64,000 bases of DNA, taken from positions 124,001-188,000 of the forward strand of contig NZ_JAMYJR010000016.1 in NCBI RefSeq assembly GCF_024137025.1, given 5' to 3'. A model generated the notes under the pieces. It searched no databases. It was not told where the DNA came from and saw nothing but the letters and a program-made list of their open reading frames with translations. Shown here in pieces: positions 37,718 through 45,275 of this stretch. Each line of letters begins with the position of its first letter. The stretch's first letter is position 1. The DNA comes from Paractinoplanes aksuensis (GTDB lineage Bacteria; Actinomycetota; Actinomycetes; Mycobacteriales; Micromonosporaceae). Position numbers and translations under genes: made by a program.

Positions 37718-39268
37718 TCAGCGTTTGCCAAGGGGTACCACGAGCACCGCCTCGGTGCCGCCGCCGGCCCGGTTGCGCAGCTCGATGCTGCCGCGCAGCT
37801 CGCCGGTGGCCAGCGCCCGCACGATCTGCAGGCCCAGGCGGTTGGTGTCGTCGGCCCGGAAGTCGTCGGGCAGGCCCTGCCCGTTGTCGGCCACCGTGAC
37901 GTGCAATTGCTTGCGGAACCGGTGCGACGAGACCACTACCTCGCCGTACTCCTCGGCCGGGGGCGCGGTGAGGTCCTCGTCGTCCTCGGGCGCCGGGAAG
38001 CCGTGCTCGACCGCGTTGATCAGCAACTCGTTGAGCACCATGACCAGCGAGGTGGCGATCTCGGCGGGCAGCACGCCGAAGGTGCCCTCGCGCCGCATCT
38101 TGACCGGGATGCTGGTTGCCGCGACCTCGGTGGCGGCGGTGGCCACCCGGTCGACGATGCTGTCGAAGTCGACTGCCTCGTCGCTCGACATCGACAGCGT
38201 CTCGTGCACCAGCGCGATCGACGCGACCCGGCGCACCGACTCCTGCAGGGCCAGCTTGGCCTCGGGCGCGTCGACCCGGCGGGCCTGCAGGCGCAGCAGC
38301 GCGGCCACGGTCTGCAGGTTGTTCTTGACCCGGTGGTGGATCTCGCGGATCGTCGCGTCCTTGGTCATCAGCGCGCGGTCCCGGCGGCGCACCTCGGTCA
38401 CGTCGCGCACCAGCACCAGCGCGCCGATCGGCACCCCGGCCGGCAACAGCGGCAGGGCCCGGATCAGCACGGTCGCGCCGCGGGCCTCCATCTCCTGCCG
38501 GGGCGGGGACTCGCCGCGCAGGGCCGACAGGATGCGTTCGGACGCGTCGTTGCCCTCCAGCGGGTCGGCCGCGAGCCGGCTGGTGAGCGCGGACAACTCC
38601 TCGCCGACCAGGTGGGCGTTGAAGCCGAGCCGGCGGTAGGCCGACTGGGCGTTCGGGCTGGCGTAGGTGACCTTGCCGCCCGCGTCGAGCCGGACCAGCC
38701 CGTCGCCGACCCGCGGGGCCGAGGTGGTCTCGCCCGGGTGCCGGGGCGGCGGGAAGGTGCCGTCCGAGACCATCTGGGCCAGGTCGTCGGCGGTGGTCAG
38801 ATAGTTGAGCTCGAGCTGGCTCGGGGTCCGCGCGGTGGACAGGTTGGTGTCCCGGCCGATCACGGCGATGACCTCGCTGAAGCCCTCCTCGTGGTCGTTG
38901 GGGTCGCGCAGGCGGACGGGGATGGCCTCGTGCCGGGCCGGGGTGTCGCCGTACCAGACCGGGTCGCCCTCGCGCCAGATCCGCTCCTGGGCGAACGCGA
39001 TGTCGAGGTGGGCCACCTCGGGCCCGCCCACGATCTTGCCGACCTGGTCGTCCTGGTAGGCCGTGGGCGCCGTCGTCGGCCGCACCTGGGCCACGCACAG
39101 GTACTCGCGCGGCTGTCCTTCCTCCCGCTTAACCGGCACCCACATCAGCAGGTCGGCGAAGGAGAGGTCGGACAGCAGCTGCCAGTCACCGGCCAGGCGG
39201 TGCAGGTGGTCGATGTCGGCCGGCCCGAGGCCGGTGTGCTCCTCGGCCAGATCACGCAACGTTGACAC
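37718..39268 (-). CDS. pdtaS: PdtaS-type cytosolic sensor histidine kinase
   Basis: A 516-aa soluble kinase. A GAF-like domain (residues 5-150, opening with TLRDLAEEHTG and DWQLLSDLSFADLLMWV) is followed by a PAS domain near 165-285. The HisKA_2 dimerisation helix has the phospho-acceptor His in EIHHRVKNNLQTVAALL. The ATP-binding domain carries NELLINAVEHGF, DNGQGLP and GLQIVRAL. No membrane segment is present. In M. tuberculosis, PdtaS phosphorylates the RNA-binding antiterminator PdtaR, encoded elsewhere, which is likely here too. The start is GTG at 39268. The stop region contains three copies of GCGCTGA. Confidence 0.93.
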   Translation of the reverse strand: MSTLRDLAEEHTGLGPADIDHLHRLAGDWQLLSDLSFADLLMWVPVKREEGQPREYLCVAQVRPTTAPTAYQDDQVGKIVGGPEVAHLDIAFAQERIWREGDPVWYGDTPARHEAIPVRLRDPNDHEEGFSEVIAVIGRDTNLSTARTPSQLELNYLTTADDLAQMVSDGTFPPPRHPGETTSAPRVGDGLVRLDAGGKVTYASPNAQSAYRRLGFNAHLVGEELSALTSRLAADPLEGNDASERILSALRGESPPRQEMEARGATVLIRALPLLPAGVPIGALVLVRDVTEVRRRDRALMTKDATIREIHHRVKNNLQTVAALLRLQARRVDAPEAKLALQESVRRVASIALVHETLSMSSDEAVDFDSIVDRVATAATEVAATSIPVKMRREGTFGVLPAEIATSLVMVLNELLINAVEHGFPAPEDDEDLTAPPAEEYGEVVVSSHRFRKQLHVTVADNGQGLPDDFRADDTNRLGLQIVRALATGELRGSIELRNRAGGGTEAVLVVPLGKR

Positions 39269-39294
39269 GAGCCAAGCGTGCCATGCCCTTGTTA

Positions 39295-40353
39295 CTACAG
39301 GGTGCTGGTGACCTTCTTGAGTCCACGTGGTGAGTCAGGGTCCTCACCGCGGGCCAGCGCCAGGGCGAGCGCCAGCTTCTGCAGGGGCAGGATGTCGAGC
39401 AGCGCGCTGTAGCGCTCGTCGGCCACGGCCGGCACCGACAAGCGGCCCGCGGCCCCCGGCACGTCGGTGGCGCCGATCGTCACCACGTCGGCCCGCCGCT
39501 CGCCGAGCCGGGTCACCACGTCGCGCATCGACTGGCCGCCCGGCCCGTCGCCCACCACGGCCAGCACCGGCACGTCGGGGTCGGTCATGGCCAGCGGTCC
39601 GTGCAGCAGGTCGGCGCCCGAGAACGAGAGGGCCGGCAGGTACGAGGTCTCCATGAGCTTCAGCGCGGCCTCGCGGGCGGTCGGGTAGGCGTACCCGCGC
39701 CCGGTCGTGACCAGTCGCGACGCGAACCGGTAGCGCTGGGCCAGGTCGTCCGCCATCGGGTCGGCCAGCGCGTCCTCGGCCAGCTGGGGCAGCTTGTCGA
39801 GCGCGGCCCGCTCCTCGGCCGGCAGCGTGCCGTCGCCGGACCGGATGCCCTCGATCAGGAGCAACAGGGCCAGAAGTTCCGCGGTGTACGTCTTGGTCGC
39901 CGCGACCGCCCGCTCATGGCCGGCCGCCACGTCGATCGACAGTTCGGCCGCCTGGGCCAGCGGTGATTCCGGGTTGTTTGTGACCGCGAGGGTCAGCCCG
40001 CCGGTCTCGCGGGCCACCTTCAGCACGCCGGTCAGGTCGGGCGAGCCGCCGCTCTGGCTGACCCCGATCACCAGCGTGTCGGTGAAGTCGGGCCGGGCCC
40101 CGAACAGCGTGATCGCGCTGGGCGAGGCGCTGGCCACCGGCAGCCCGAGCCGGATCTCGGTGAGGTACGCGCCGTAGAGCGCGGCGTGGTCGGACGTGCC
40201 CCGGGCCACGAAGACGACGTTGCGCGGCCGCCGGCGGGCCACCTCGGCGGCCACTTCGGCGATCAGGCCGGTGTGCTCGCCGTCGAGCAGCCGGGCGAAT
40301 CCGCCCGGTTGTTCCGCGATGTCCGCGGCCATCCCCTGGCCTCGCTGTGTCAC
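39295..40353 (-). CDS. SIS-domain sugar isomerase/deaminase-like protein (GlmS/AgaS-like)
   Basis: A 352-aa protein with two SIS sugar-phosphate-binding domains and no glutaminase domain. SIS-1 has FVARGTSDHAALYG and VIGVSQSGGSPDL; SIS-2 has TTGRGYAYPTAREAALKLMET and LLHGPLAM. It is like the isomerase half of GlmS and proteins that act on glucosamine- or galactosamine-phosphates. GGGAGGAA five bases before the GTG at 40353 fixes the start. Two contiguous palindromes lie in its promoter region (40391-40408). The exact substrate is unknown. Confidence 0.88.
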   Translation of the reverse strand: MTQRGQGMAADIAEQPGGFARLLDGEHTGLIAEVAAEVARRRPRNVVFVARGTSDHAALYGAYLTEIRLGLPVASASPSAITLFGARPDFTDTLVIGVSQSGGSPDLTGVLKVARETGGLTLAVTNNPESPLAQAAELSIDVAAGHERAVAATKTYTAELLALLLLIEGIRSGDGTLPAEERAALDKLPQLAEDALADPMADDLAQRYRFASRLVTTGRGYAYPTAREAALKLMETSYLPALSFSGADLLHGPLAMTDPDVPVLAVVGDGPGGQSMRDVVTRLGERRADVVTIGATDVPGAAGRLSVPAVADERYSALLDILPLQKLALALALARGEDPDSPRGLKKVTSTL

Positions 40354-40390
40354 AGCTTCCTCCCTTGATGAGCATCTGCACGCGCGATTC

Positions 40391-40408
40391 CTGCGCAGTC
40401 TTGCAAGA
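40391..40408. promoter_or_regulatory. Adjacent palindromes upstream of the SIS gene
   Basis: CTGCGCAG and TCTTGCAAGA are perfect palindromes lying end to end, 38-55 bases upstream of the SIS gene and about 90 upstream of the divergent TPR gene. They may be operator half-sites for a local regulator. They do not resemble the DasR consensus. Confidence 0.35.
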
Positions 40409-40496
40409 ATGAGCTTACAAGGTCAAGGTTTCGAGCACTAATGCGCAGCAAGCCGCCTACTGACATAAACCCTTCTTTCCCCTACTGTTCTGCATC

Positions 40497-42014
40497 GTGG
40501 ATCTACGCCGCGCCGCCGACCGCGCACTCGAACAGGCGAGATCGGCCCTGGCGACAGAAGAGCCGGAAAAGGCCGCCGATCACATCGCCGGCGCGCTGGC
40601 CCACGCCCCCACTCTGCCCGAGGTCCACGAGGTTCTCGGCCGTCTCGCCGCACGTCCGGGCGGCGGTCTCGACCTGTTCCGGGCCGGCCCGCACACATCG
40701 CCGGGCCGGCTGGCCGCGCGTGCTCACCTGCTGGCCGCGGCCGGTCGCCCCGAGGACGGTCTGCCCCTGCTCGCCGCGGCCACCGGTCAGGCCCCCGCGG
40801 CCGACTGGGCCGGTGTGCCCTGGGTGGCCGAGCCCGCCCTCGGCGTCCGCATCGACCCCGGCCTGCTGGCCCAGGTGCTCATGCGGCTGTGCACCCGGGT
40901 CGCCGAGCCGGCGCCGCCCACCCTGCGCCCGTACCTGTCCGTCGTCCGGCACGCGCTGGCCGCCTACCCCGAGCACGCGATGCTGCTCGGCGCCGGCTCC
41001 GCGCTGGCCCGCCGGGTCGGCGAGCACGACCTGGCCGTCGACTGGGCCGCCCGCGGCGCCCGGGTCCGCCCGTCCAAGCTCGGGGAGATCTGGCTCGGGT
41101 ACGCCTACCGCAGCTCCGGCCGCCTGCCCGAGGCCCTCGCAGCCCTGCGCCGGGCGGTCGCCCACGACCCCGACGACCTTTCCGTGTACGCCGACATCGC
41201 CGGCACCCTGGCCGACAACGGCCGGCTCGAGGACGCCCTGAGCTGGGTCGACCGCGCCCTCGAACGCGACCCCGAATACGACTGCGCCGTGCACACGGCC
41301 CACCGGCTGCGCCACCGCGCCGACGGCGACCTCATGCACCTGGTGCGGCTGGCCGACTACATCCGCGACCACCCGGACGAGTCGCACGAGCACACCGACC
41401 TGGCCGACTGCTGCCGCGACACGTCCTGGCTGAGCGGCGCCCCCGCGGCCGCGCCCCTGCCCCGCGGCGCCGCCCCCGTGCCCGACGAGCCCTCGGCCGA
41501 GGCCGTGCGCCGCCTGCGCCAGGTCGCCTCACTCTCGTGGGCGCACCCGCCGGCCGCCTACGACGCGGCCGTCCCGCTGATCCTGCTCACCCCGGCCGAC
41601 CTGCTGGCCCTGCTCGCCCACCCGCCGGCCGACGTGGCCGCGCCCGAGATCTGGGCCTGCCTGGGTCTGTTGCACCACCGTTCCGAGGAGGCCTGGCTCG
41701 ACTCGGAACGCCGGCGGATGCTGCTGGAACTGGTCGGCGGCGGCCTCGACCGGGTGACCGAGGCGGCGCTGTTCGCGCTGATCGTGGCGGCCTGGGTCGA
41801 CCCGTCGGCCCGCGCCGACGTGGCTGGGGTGGTCACTACCCGGCTCACCGAGGTCACCACGCGGCCCGGGGCACGGTCGCTGGCCGAACTGGCCCTGGCC
41901 GCGCCCGGCCTCGACCAGTCGACCCGCCAGCTGGCCACGGCGATGACACGCGCGCCGGCCGTGCCGCGGCAGCGCGGGCGCAGCCGTCTGCTGCTGCGCT
42001 GGCGCCGCGGCTGA
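40497..42014 (+). CDS. TPR-repeat protein, function unknown
   Basis: A 505-aa cytoplasmic protein dominated by helical repeats. Clear TPR-like units include EKAADHIAGALAHAPTLPEVHEVL at the start, and EALAALRRAVAHDPDDLSVYADI followed by DALSWVDRALERDPEYDCAVH near residues 200-260. A Pro/Ala linker near 315 separates a second helical half, which ends in a basic RRRG tail. No enzyme motif is visible. It is likely a scaffold. The start is GTG at 40497, with the divergent SIS gene 143 bases away. Confidence 0.75.
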   Translation: MDLRRAADRALEQARSALATEEPEKAADHIAGALAHAPTLPEVHEVLGRLAARPGGGLDLFRAGPHTSPGRLAARAHLLAAAGRPEDGLPLLAAATGQAPAADWAGVPWVAEPALGVRIDPGLLAQVLMRLCTRVAEPAPPTLRPYLSVVRHALAAYPEHAMLLGAGSALARRVGEHDLAVDWAARGARVRPSKLGEIWLGYAYRSSGRLPEALAALRRAVAHDPDDLSVYADIAGTLADNGRLEDALSWVDRALERDPEYDCAVHTAHRLRHRADGDLMHLVRLADYIRDHPDESHEHTDLADCCRDTSWLSGAPAAAPLPRGAAPVPDEPSAEAVRRLRQVASLSWAHPPAAYDAAVPLILLTPADLLALLAHPPADVAAPEIWACLGLLHHRSEEAWLDSERRRMLLELVGGGLDRVTEAALFALIVAAWVDPSARADVAGVVTTRLTEVTTRPGARSLAELALAAPGLDQSTRQLATAMTRAPAVPRQRGRSRLLLRWRRG

Positions 42015-42019
42015 GGCTT

Positions 42020-42238
42020 TCAGGCCTGGATGATCGCGATCAGGTCGCCCTCTTGGACCACGTCGCCCTCGTGCACGGCCAGTTCAGCCACCGTGCCCTC
42101 GTTCTCGGCGACGACCGGGATCTCCATCTTCATCGACTCGAGGATCACCAGGGTGTCCCCCTCGGCGACGGTATCGCCGGTCGAGGCGACGACCTTCCAC
42201 ACGTTGGCCACCATCTCGGCCCGGATCTCGTCGGCCAT
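42020..42238 (-). CDS. Biotin/lipoyl-attachment carrier protein (TB7.3-like)
   Basis: A 72-aa single-domain carrier. The attachment Lys37 lies in ESMKMEIP, the canonical biotinylation loop, and the EGD turns on either side complete the beta-barrel (GDTVAEGDTLV, EGDVVQEGDLIA). M. tuberculosis has the biotinylated protein TB7.3 between pdtaS and rshA; this gene has the same length and context. It probably serves an acyl-CoA carboxylase encoded elsewhere. Convergent with the TPR gene. Confidence 0.92.
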   Translation of the reverse strand: MADEIRAEMVANVWKVVASTGDTVAEGDTLVILESMKMEIPVVAENEGTVAELAVHEGDVVQEGDLIAIIQA

Positions 42239-42369
42239 CGATGAACCCTCCCTTGACGACGCTGTCGGTCGCCGTCATCAAACCACGGATTCCCGTCGGG
42301 TGAGTCCGGCGCGCGCGGAAGCGCCGACTACCATCGGCGCGGGAACACGGCACGAAGAAGGAGTCACCT

Positions 42370-42444
42370 ATGGCGAAGAAGGCCCGCAAGAAGAAGGCTC
42401 GTAAGAAGAGCAGCGCGAACCACGGCAAGCGGCCTAACAGCTGA
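42370..42444 (+). CDS. 50S ribosomal protein bL37
   Basis: A 24-residue basic peptide, MAKKARKKKARKKSS followed by ANHGKRPNS. The KxNHGKRPN ending is the conserved part of the tiny actinobacterial ribosomal protein bL37, first seen in mycobacterial ribosome structures. AAGGAG seven bases before the ATG supports translation. It sits between the biotinyl carrier protein and rsrA and is closed by a strong terminator. Confidence 0.9.
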   Translation: MAKKARKKKARKKSSANHGKRPNS

Positions 42445-42448
42445 CATG

Positions 42449-42483
42449 CAAGAAGGGCCCCGCCATCGGCGGGGCCCTTCTTG
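42449..42483. terminator. Bidirectional terminator between bL37 and rsrA
   Basis: A perfect 16-bp inverted repeat (left arm CAAGAAGGGCCCCGCC) with a three-base loop. The arm ends read CTTCTTG on both strands, giving U-rich tails each way. It serves the convergent bL37 and rsrA-sigR transcripts. Confidence 0.92.
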
Positions 42484-42493
42484 TTCCGCTTGC

Positions 42494-42781
42494 TTACAGG
42501 AGGAACTCGCGGGTCTCGACCTGCACCTCGAGCTGGTCGAGCTTCACGCGGAGCCGGTCACGCAGCTCCCGGGGCGCCTTCTCGTCGCCGCAGCAGCGGG
42601 ACACCAGCGCCTTCACCTCGTGTTCGATGCCATACTCGCGCAGGCAGCCGTCGCAGTCGTCCAGGTGCTTCTGGATCAACGTCCGGCGGTCCTCGCTGCA
42701 CTCCAGGTCGAGGTAGAGGTAGACCTCGCTGATCACTACCGTGCAGTCGGTCTCGTGATCCTCACCGTTCACGCCGCTCAT
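42494..42781 (-). CDS. rsrA: Mycothiol-system anti-sigma factor RsrA
   Basis: A 95-aa zinc-binding anti-sigma factor that holds SigR and releases it on thiol oxidation. The ZAS motif His39-x3-Cys43-x2-Cys46 (HLDDCDGC) is intact. Cys13 and Cys28 lie in the N-terminal helix and a CC pair near residue 62; one of these is expected to form the redox disulfide. It starts six bases after the sigR stop, so both are made from one transcript. Confidence 0.94.
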   Translation of the reverse strand: MSGVNGEDHETDCTVVISEVYLYLDLECSEDRRTLIQKHLDDCDGCLREYGIEHEVKALVSRCCGDEKAPRELRDRLRVKLDQLEVQVETREFLL

Positions 42782-42787
42782 CTCGGG

Positions 42788-43387
42788 TCACGCCTCCTGC
42801 GGTTCCGAAGCGGTCCGGGTGATGCCCCGGTCAGCGGCGTACTGCTCCAGGGTCTTGCGCAGGTTGCGCCGGCCGCGGTGCAGGCGGGACATGACTGTGC
42901 CGATCGGCGTGCTCATGATGTCGGCGATCTCCTTGTACGAGAAACCCTCGACATCAGCGAGGTAGACGGCCAGGCGGAAGTCCTCGGGCAGGGCCTGCAG
43001 AGCTTCCTTGATGTCACTGTCGGGCAGCCGGTCGAGCGCCTCGGTCTCGGCCGACCGCAGGCCGGCGGACGTGTGCGACTCGGATGCGGCGAGCTGCCAG
43101 TCGGTGATCTCCTCGGTCGGAGCCTGCACCGGCTGACGCTGCTTGCGCCGATACGAGTTGATATACGTGTTCGTGAGAATGCGGTACAGCCACGCCTTGA
43201 GGTTGGTGCCCTCTTCGAACTGGTGGAAGGCGGAGAACGCCTTCAAGTACGTCTCCTGCACCAGGTCCTCGGCGTCGGCCGGGTTGCGCGTCATCCGCAG
43301 GCCAGCCGCGTACAGCTGGTCCACAAAAGGCAACGCGTCCCGCTCGAAGCGCGCTCGGCGCTCCTCGGTCCGTTCTGTCTGGGCCAC
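42788..43387 (-). CDS. sigR: ECF sigma factor SigR (short form)
   Basis: A 199-aa thiol-stress sigma factor. Region 2 contains AEDLVQETYLKAF and TNLKAWLYRILTNTYIN; region 4 has FRLAVYLADVEGFSYKEIADIM and GTVMSRLHRGRR. GGGGAG eight bases before the GTG at 43387 gives the short protein, beginning VAQTERTEE. The frame stays open upstream to 43585, which has its own ribosome-binding site and a sigma-R promoter, so a longer isoform is expected. RsrA is encoded immediately downstream. Targets of SigR in actinobacteria include thioredoxin, mycothiol and protein-quality genes. Confidence 0.95.
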   Translation of the reverse strand: MAQTERTEERRARFERDALPFVDQLYAAGLRMTRNPADAEDLVQETYLKAFSAFHQFEEGTNLKAWLYRILTNTYINSYRRKQRQPVQAPTEEITDWQLAASESHTSAGLRSAETEALDRLPDSDIKEALQALPEDFRLAVYLADVEGFSYKEIADIMSTPIGTVMSRLHRGRRNLRKTLEQYAADRGITRTASEPQEA

Positions 43388-43585
43388 CCTGAGCTCTCCC
43401 CTCGACCGCCCCGCCGAGGATACGGGTAGTGCCCCTTCTGCGGCCTGGAAAACCGCCGGTGTGCTGACACTCACCGATGGCGTGACGGGCTGCTCGGCTG
43501 CGGGCCACTCGGGGGAACCCAAAAGGTTCCGCACCCGATCGACCTCCCGGCCGCCGCGCTCCAGGAACTCTGTTCCGGCTCGCAC
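43388..43585 (-). other. N-terminal extension encoding the long SigR isoform (SigR')
   Basis: The sigR frame continues upstream for 66 codons to a GTG at 43585 preceded by GGAAGGGG at eight bases. The extension is Pro/Ser/Val-rich with no domain. Streptomyces coelicolor makes a comparable, less stable SigR' of about 55 extra residues from an autoregulated promoter. Here the sigma-R promoter at 43626-43651 would drive it. Confidence 0.7.
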
Positions 43586-43625
43586 CTGTCATACCCCTTC
43601 CGACGTTCAAGCTCCCGGGGTCTAC

Positions 43626-43651
43626 AACCATGAAGGCGCAACTTGCATTCC
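43626..43651 (-). promoter_or_regulatory. Sigma-R autoregulatory promoter of sigR
   Basis: On the minus strand GGAAT (43647-43651) and GTT (43626-43628) are separated by exactly 18 bases, the canonical SigR/SigH consensus. Transcription would start near 43619, about 35 bases before the GTG of the long isoform and 230 before the short start. Confidence 0.85.
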
Positions 43652-43652
43652 T

Positions 43653-44255
43653 TCAGCGCGCCCACCCTTGCGTACGCAACCAGGCGACCGCCAGATCGGC
43701 CGTGCCCTTGACGTCTTTGCGCAGGTCATGGGTGGCCCCCGGTCGCACCACGACCTCGACCGCCCCGGAACTCTCGGGCACCCCGAAGGCGTCCCGGTCG
43801 CCGTTGAGCACGAGCGTGGGCAGGTCGGCCGGCAGTTCATCAGCGCGGCTGCGCTCGGGCTTGCCCGGCGGGTGCAGCGGGAAGGCCAGCGCGAGAACAC
43901 CGGCCGCGCCCAGCTCGACCGCCGTGCGGCAGGCCACCCGCGCGCCGCTCGACCGGCCGCCGACGATCAGAGGCTTCCGGCGTACGCCAAGAGACCGCAC
44001 CACGGCGACCCAGGCCTCGTCGAGGTGACCGGCCGGGGCCGGCGCCCGCCGCCCGGCCACCCGATAGGGCTGGGTGACCAGCACGACCTGAACGCCGCCG
44101 GCCGTCGCCGCGTCGTGCACGGCGACCAGGTCCGGGGCGTCCACGTCACCGCCCGCGCCATGACCCAGCACGAGCACCGACGCCACCTTGCCCCGGGGCC
44201 GGGTCACCCGAACCCGGGCCGGCCCTCGCGGCGTCTCTATCTCCCGCTCTTCCAC
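43653..44255 (-). CDS. Alpha/beta-hydrolase (KANL3/Tex30-like)
   Basis: A 200-aa cytoplasmic protein with the alpha/beta-hydrolase order. VLVLGHGAGGD is the oxyanion turn; GGRSSGARVA carries the nucleophile Ser in a GxSxG-like elbow; LVLNGDRDAFG provides the Asp; and PGATHDL the His, so the triad is complete. Family members are dienelactone-hydrolase-like esterases of unknown substrate. The GTG at 44255 starts the domain; the frame upstream is Arg-rich filler. Its stop is next to the sigR promoter. Confidence 0.78.
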   Translation of the reverse strand: MEEREIETPRGPARVRVTRPRGKVASVLVLGHGAGGDVDAPDLVAVHDAATAGGVQVVLVTQPYRVAGRRAPAPAGHLDEAWVAVVRSLGVRRKPLIVGGRSSGARVACRTAVELGAAGVLALAFPLHPPGKPERSRADELPADLPTLVLNGDRDAFGVPESSGAVEVVVRPGATHDLRKDVKGTADLAVAWLRTQGWAR

Positions 44256-44305
44256 ACCGTCATGTAACCAGTCGCAGGTTCCTCGACCCGCATGACGGCA
44301 CGATT

Positions 44306-44333
44306 CGCTCGCCGCTCGCCGCTCGCCGCTCGA
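44306..44333. repeat. Four tandem copies of a 7-bp unit
   Basis: CGCTCGC is repeated three times, then CGCTCGA, in the spacer upstream of the hydrolase gene. Confidence 0.85.
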
Positions 44334-44451
44334 CAGCCCTCGCCCGAGCCGGCTCAGCCGACGACGCCGAGCGCGCACGGCGAAAGAGCTGTGCCCGCTC
44401 GGCGGTCGACCCTGCTGTTACTCCGCGACGCTGCGGATGATCACTGTTTGG

Positions 44452-44847
44452 TCAGCGGCTGACCGGCGTGAGATCGAGCAACCGGCGGTCTTCCTCGTCG
44501 GTGTCGTCGTCGATCGTCTCGCCGCCCGGGCCGACGCGTTCGCGCCAGGCCACCAGCATCGCCCGGCGTTCGCGGGGCGTCGTGCCGCCCCAGACGCCGT
44601 GGCAGTCACCGACCTGCAACGCCCAGGCCAGGCACGGCCCTTGCACCGTGCACGTGCCGCAGAGCGAGACAGCACCTTCGGACGGTTCGTTCGGCGCCGG
44701 AAAAAACGTTTCCGGATCAACCGTGCGGCAGGCGCCGCGTGTGCGCCAAGCCTCGTCCGTGCGCCGCTCGTCAATGGCCTCGAGCAGCCGTGGATCACGC
44801 CGCGCGATGGCTACCTCATGTGGACGCGGCATACGAGCCCGTGTCAT
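44452..44847 (-). CDS. WhiB-family transcription factor
   Basis: A 131-aa WhiB protein with all four cluster ligands (Cys40, Cys63, Cys66, Cys72) and the GVWGGTTPRERR turn. It has a 39-residue N-terminal extension and an acidic C-terminal tail (DDDTDEEDRR), unlike the compact WhiB1 in this window. The subgroup is not clear. The second Met, MPRPHE at 44832, is an alternative start. It has its own AT-rich promoter region upstream. Confidence 0.87.
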   Translation of the reverse strand: MTRARMPRPHEVAIARRDPRLLEAIDERRTDEAWRTRGACRTVDPETFFPAPNEPSEGAVSLCGTCTVQGPCLAWALQVGDCHGVWGGTTPRERRAMLVAWRERVGPGGETIDDDTDEEDRRLLDLTPVSR

Positions 44848-44930
44848 CAGCCCACCTCCCCCGTGGGACCGGTACTGCGTGTGGCGGACCGGCTCGCACC
44901 GTGCGAACCAGCACCACTCCGGCGCAGTTT

Positions 44931-44958
44931 TGTATCGCAGGGTAGGAGATCAGAACAA
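44931..44958 (-). promoter_or_regulatory. Candidate housekeeping promoter of the WhiB gene
   Basis: TTGTTC as -35 and GATACA as -10, with a 16-base spacer, reading toward the whiB start about 85 bases downstream. Confidence 0.5.
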
Positions 44959-45192
44959 GGGGCTTATCTATCTTGAAACAAAGTTGCCAGTTAAAAATGC
45001 GGACAACTATTGACAAACCCAAATGTTGATCATGCGTCGTTCAGCGAATTGACAGCAAACGACGACCGCCCGCGGACGCCCCAGCCGCAAGCCGGACCCG
45101 GGACGCGCGACGTCTGTCCACAATCACCAATCGCGCTCACACCGGGCGCGTGGAACGTAGCAGAGCCCCATCCACCCCGCTGCCCCACCCGT

Positions 45193-45259
45193 CCACCGCG
45201 GGCGTCGCCCCCGGCCACCGCGAGCATCGCTCCTGGCCGCCGCGAGCATCGCCCCCCGG
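45193..45259. repeat. Three tandem copies of a 22-23-bp repeat
   Basis: Units begin at 45193, 45215 and 45237. Each reads CCRCCGCG-RGCRTCGC followed by a C-rich end and GG. Units two and three share CGCGAGCATCGC exactly. Located just beyond the SRAP stop. Confidence 0.85.
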
Positions 45260-45275
45260 TCGCCCGGGGGCGCTG

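Larger units (their letters stand above)
44848..45275. other. 428-base gap: whiB promoter region, AT-rich tract and tandem repeat
   Basis: No gene is credible here. On the minus strand TTGTTC (44953-44958) and GATACA (44931-44936) with 16 bases between them form a good promoter for the WhiB gene. The stretch from about 44935 to 45060 is much richer in A and T than the rest of the window. A 22-bp tandem repeat follows at 45193-45259. Confidence 0.55.

Noticed and set aside
40354..40496. DasR-type operator before the SIS gene
   Set aside because: The two palindromes present do not fit the DasR consensus of paired ACTGGTCTAGACCA-like arms.
45193..45259. CRISPR array
   Set aside because: The units are head-to-tail without spacers and only three in number, so this is a simple tandem repeat.
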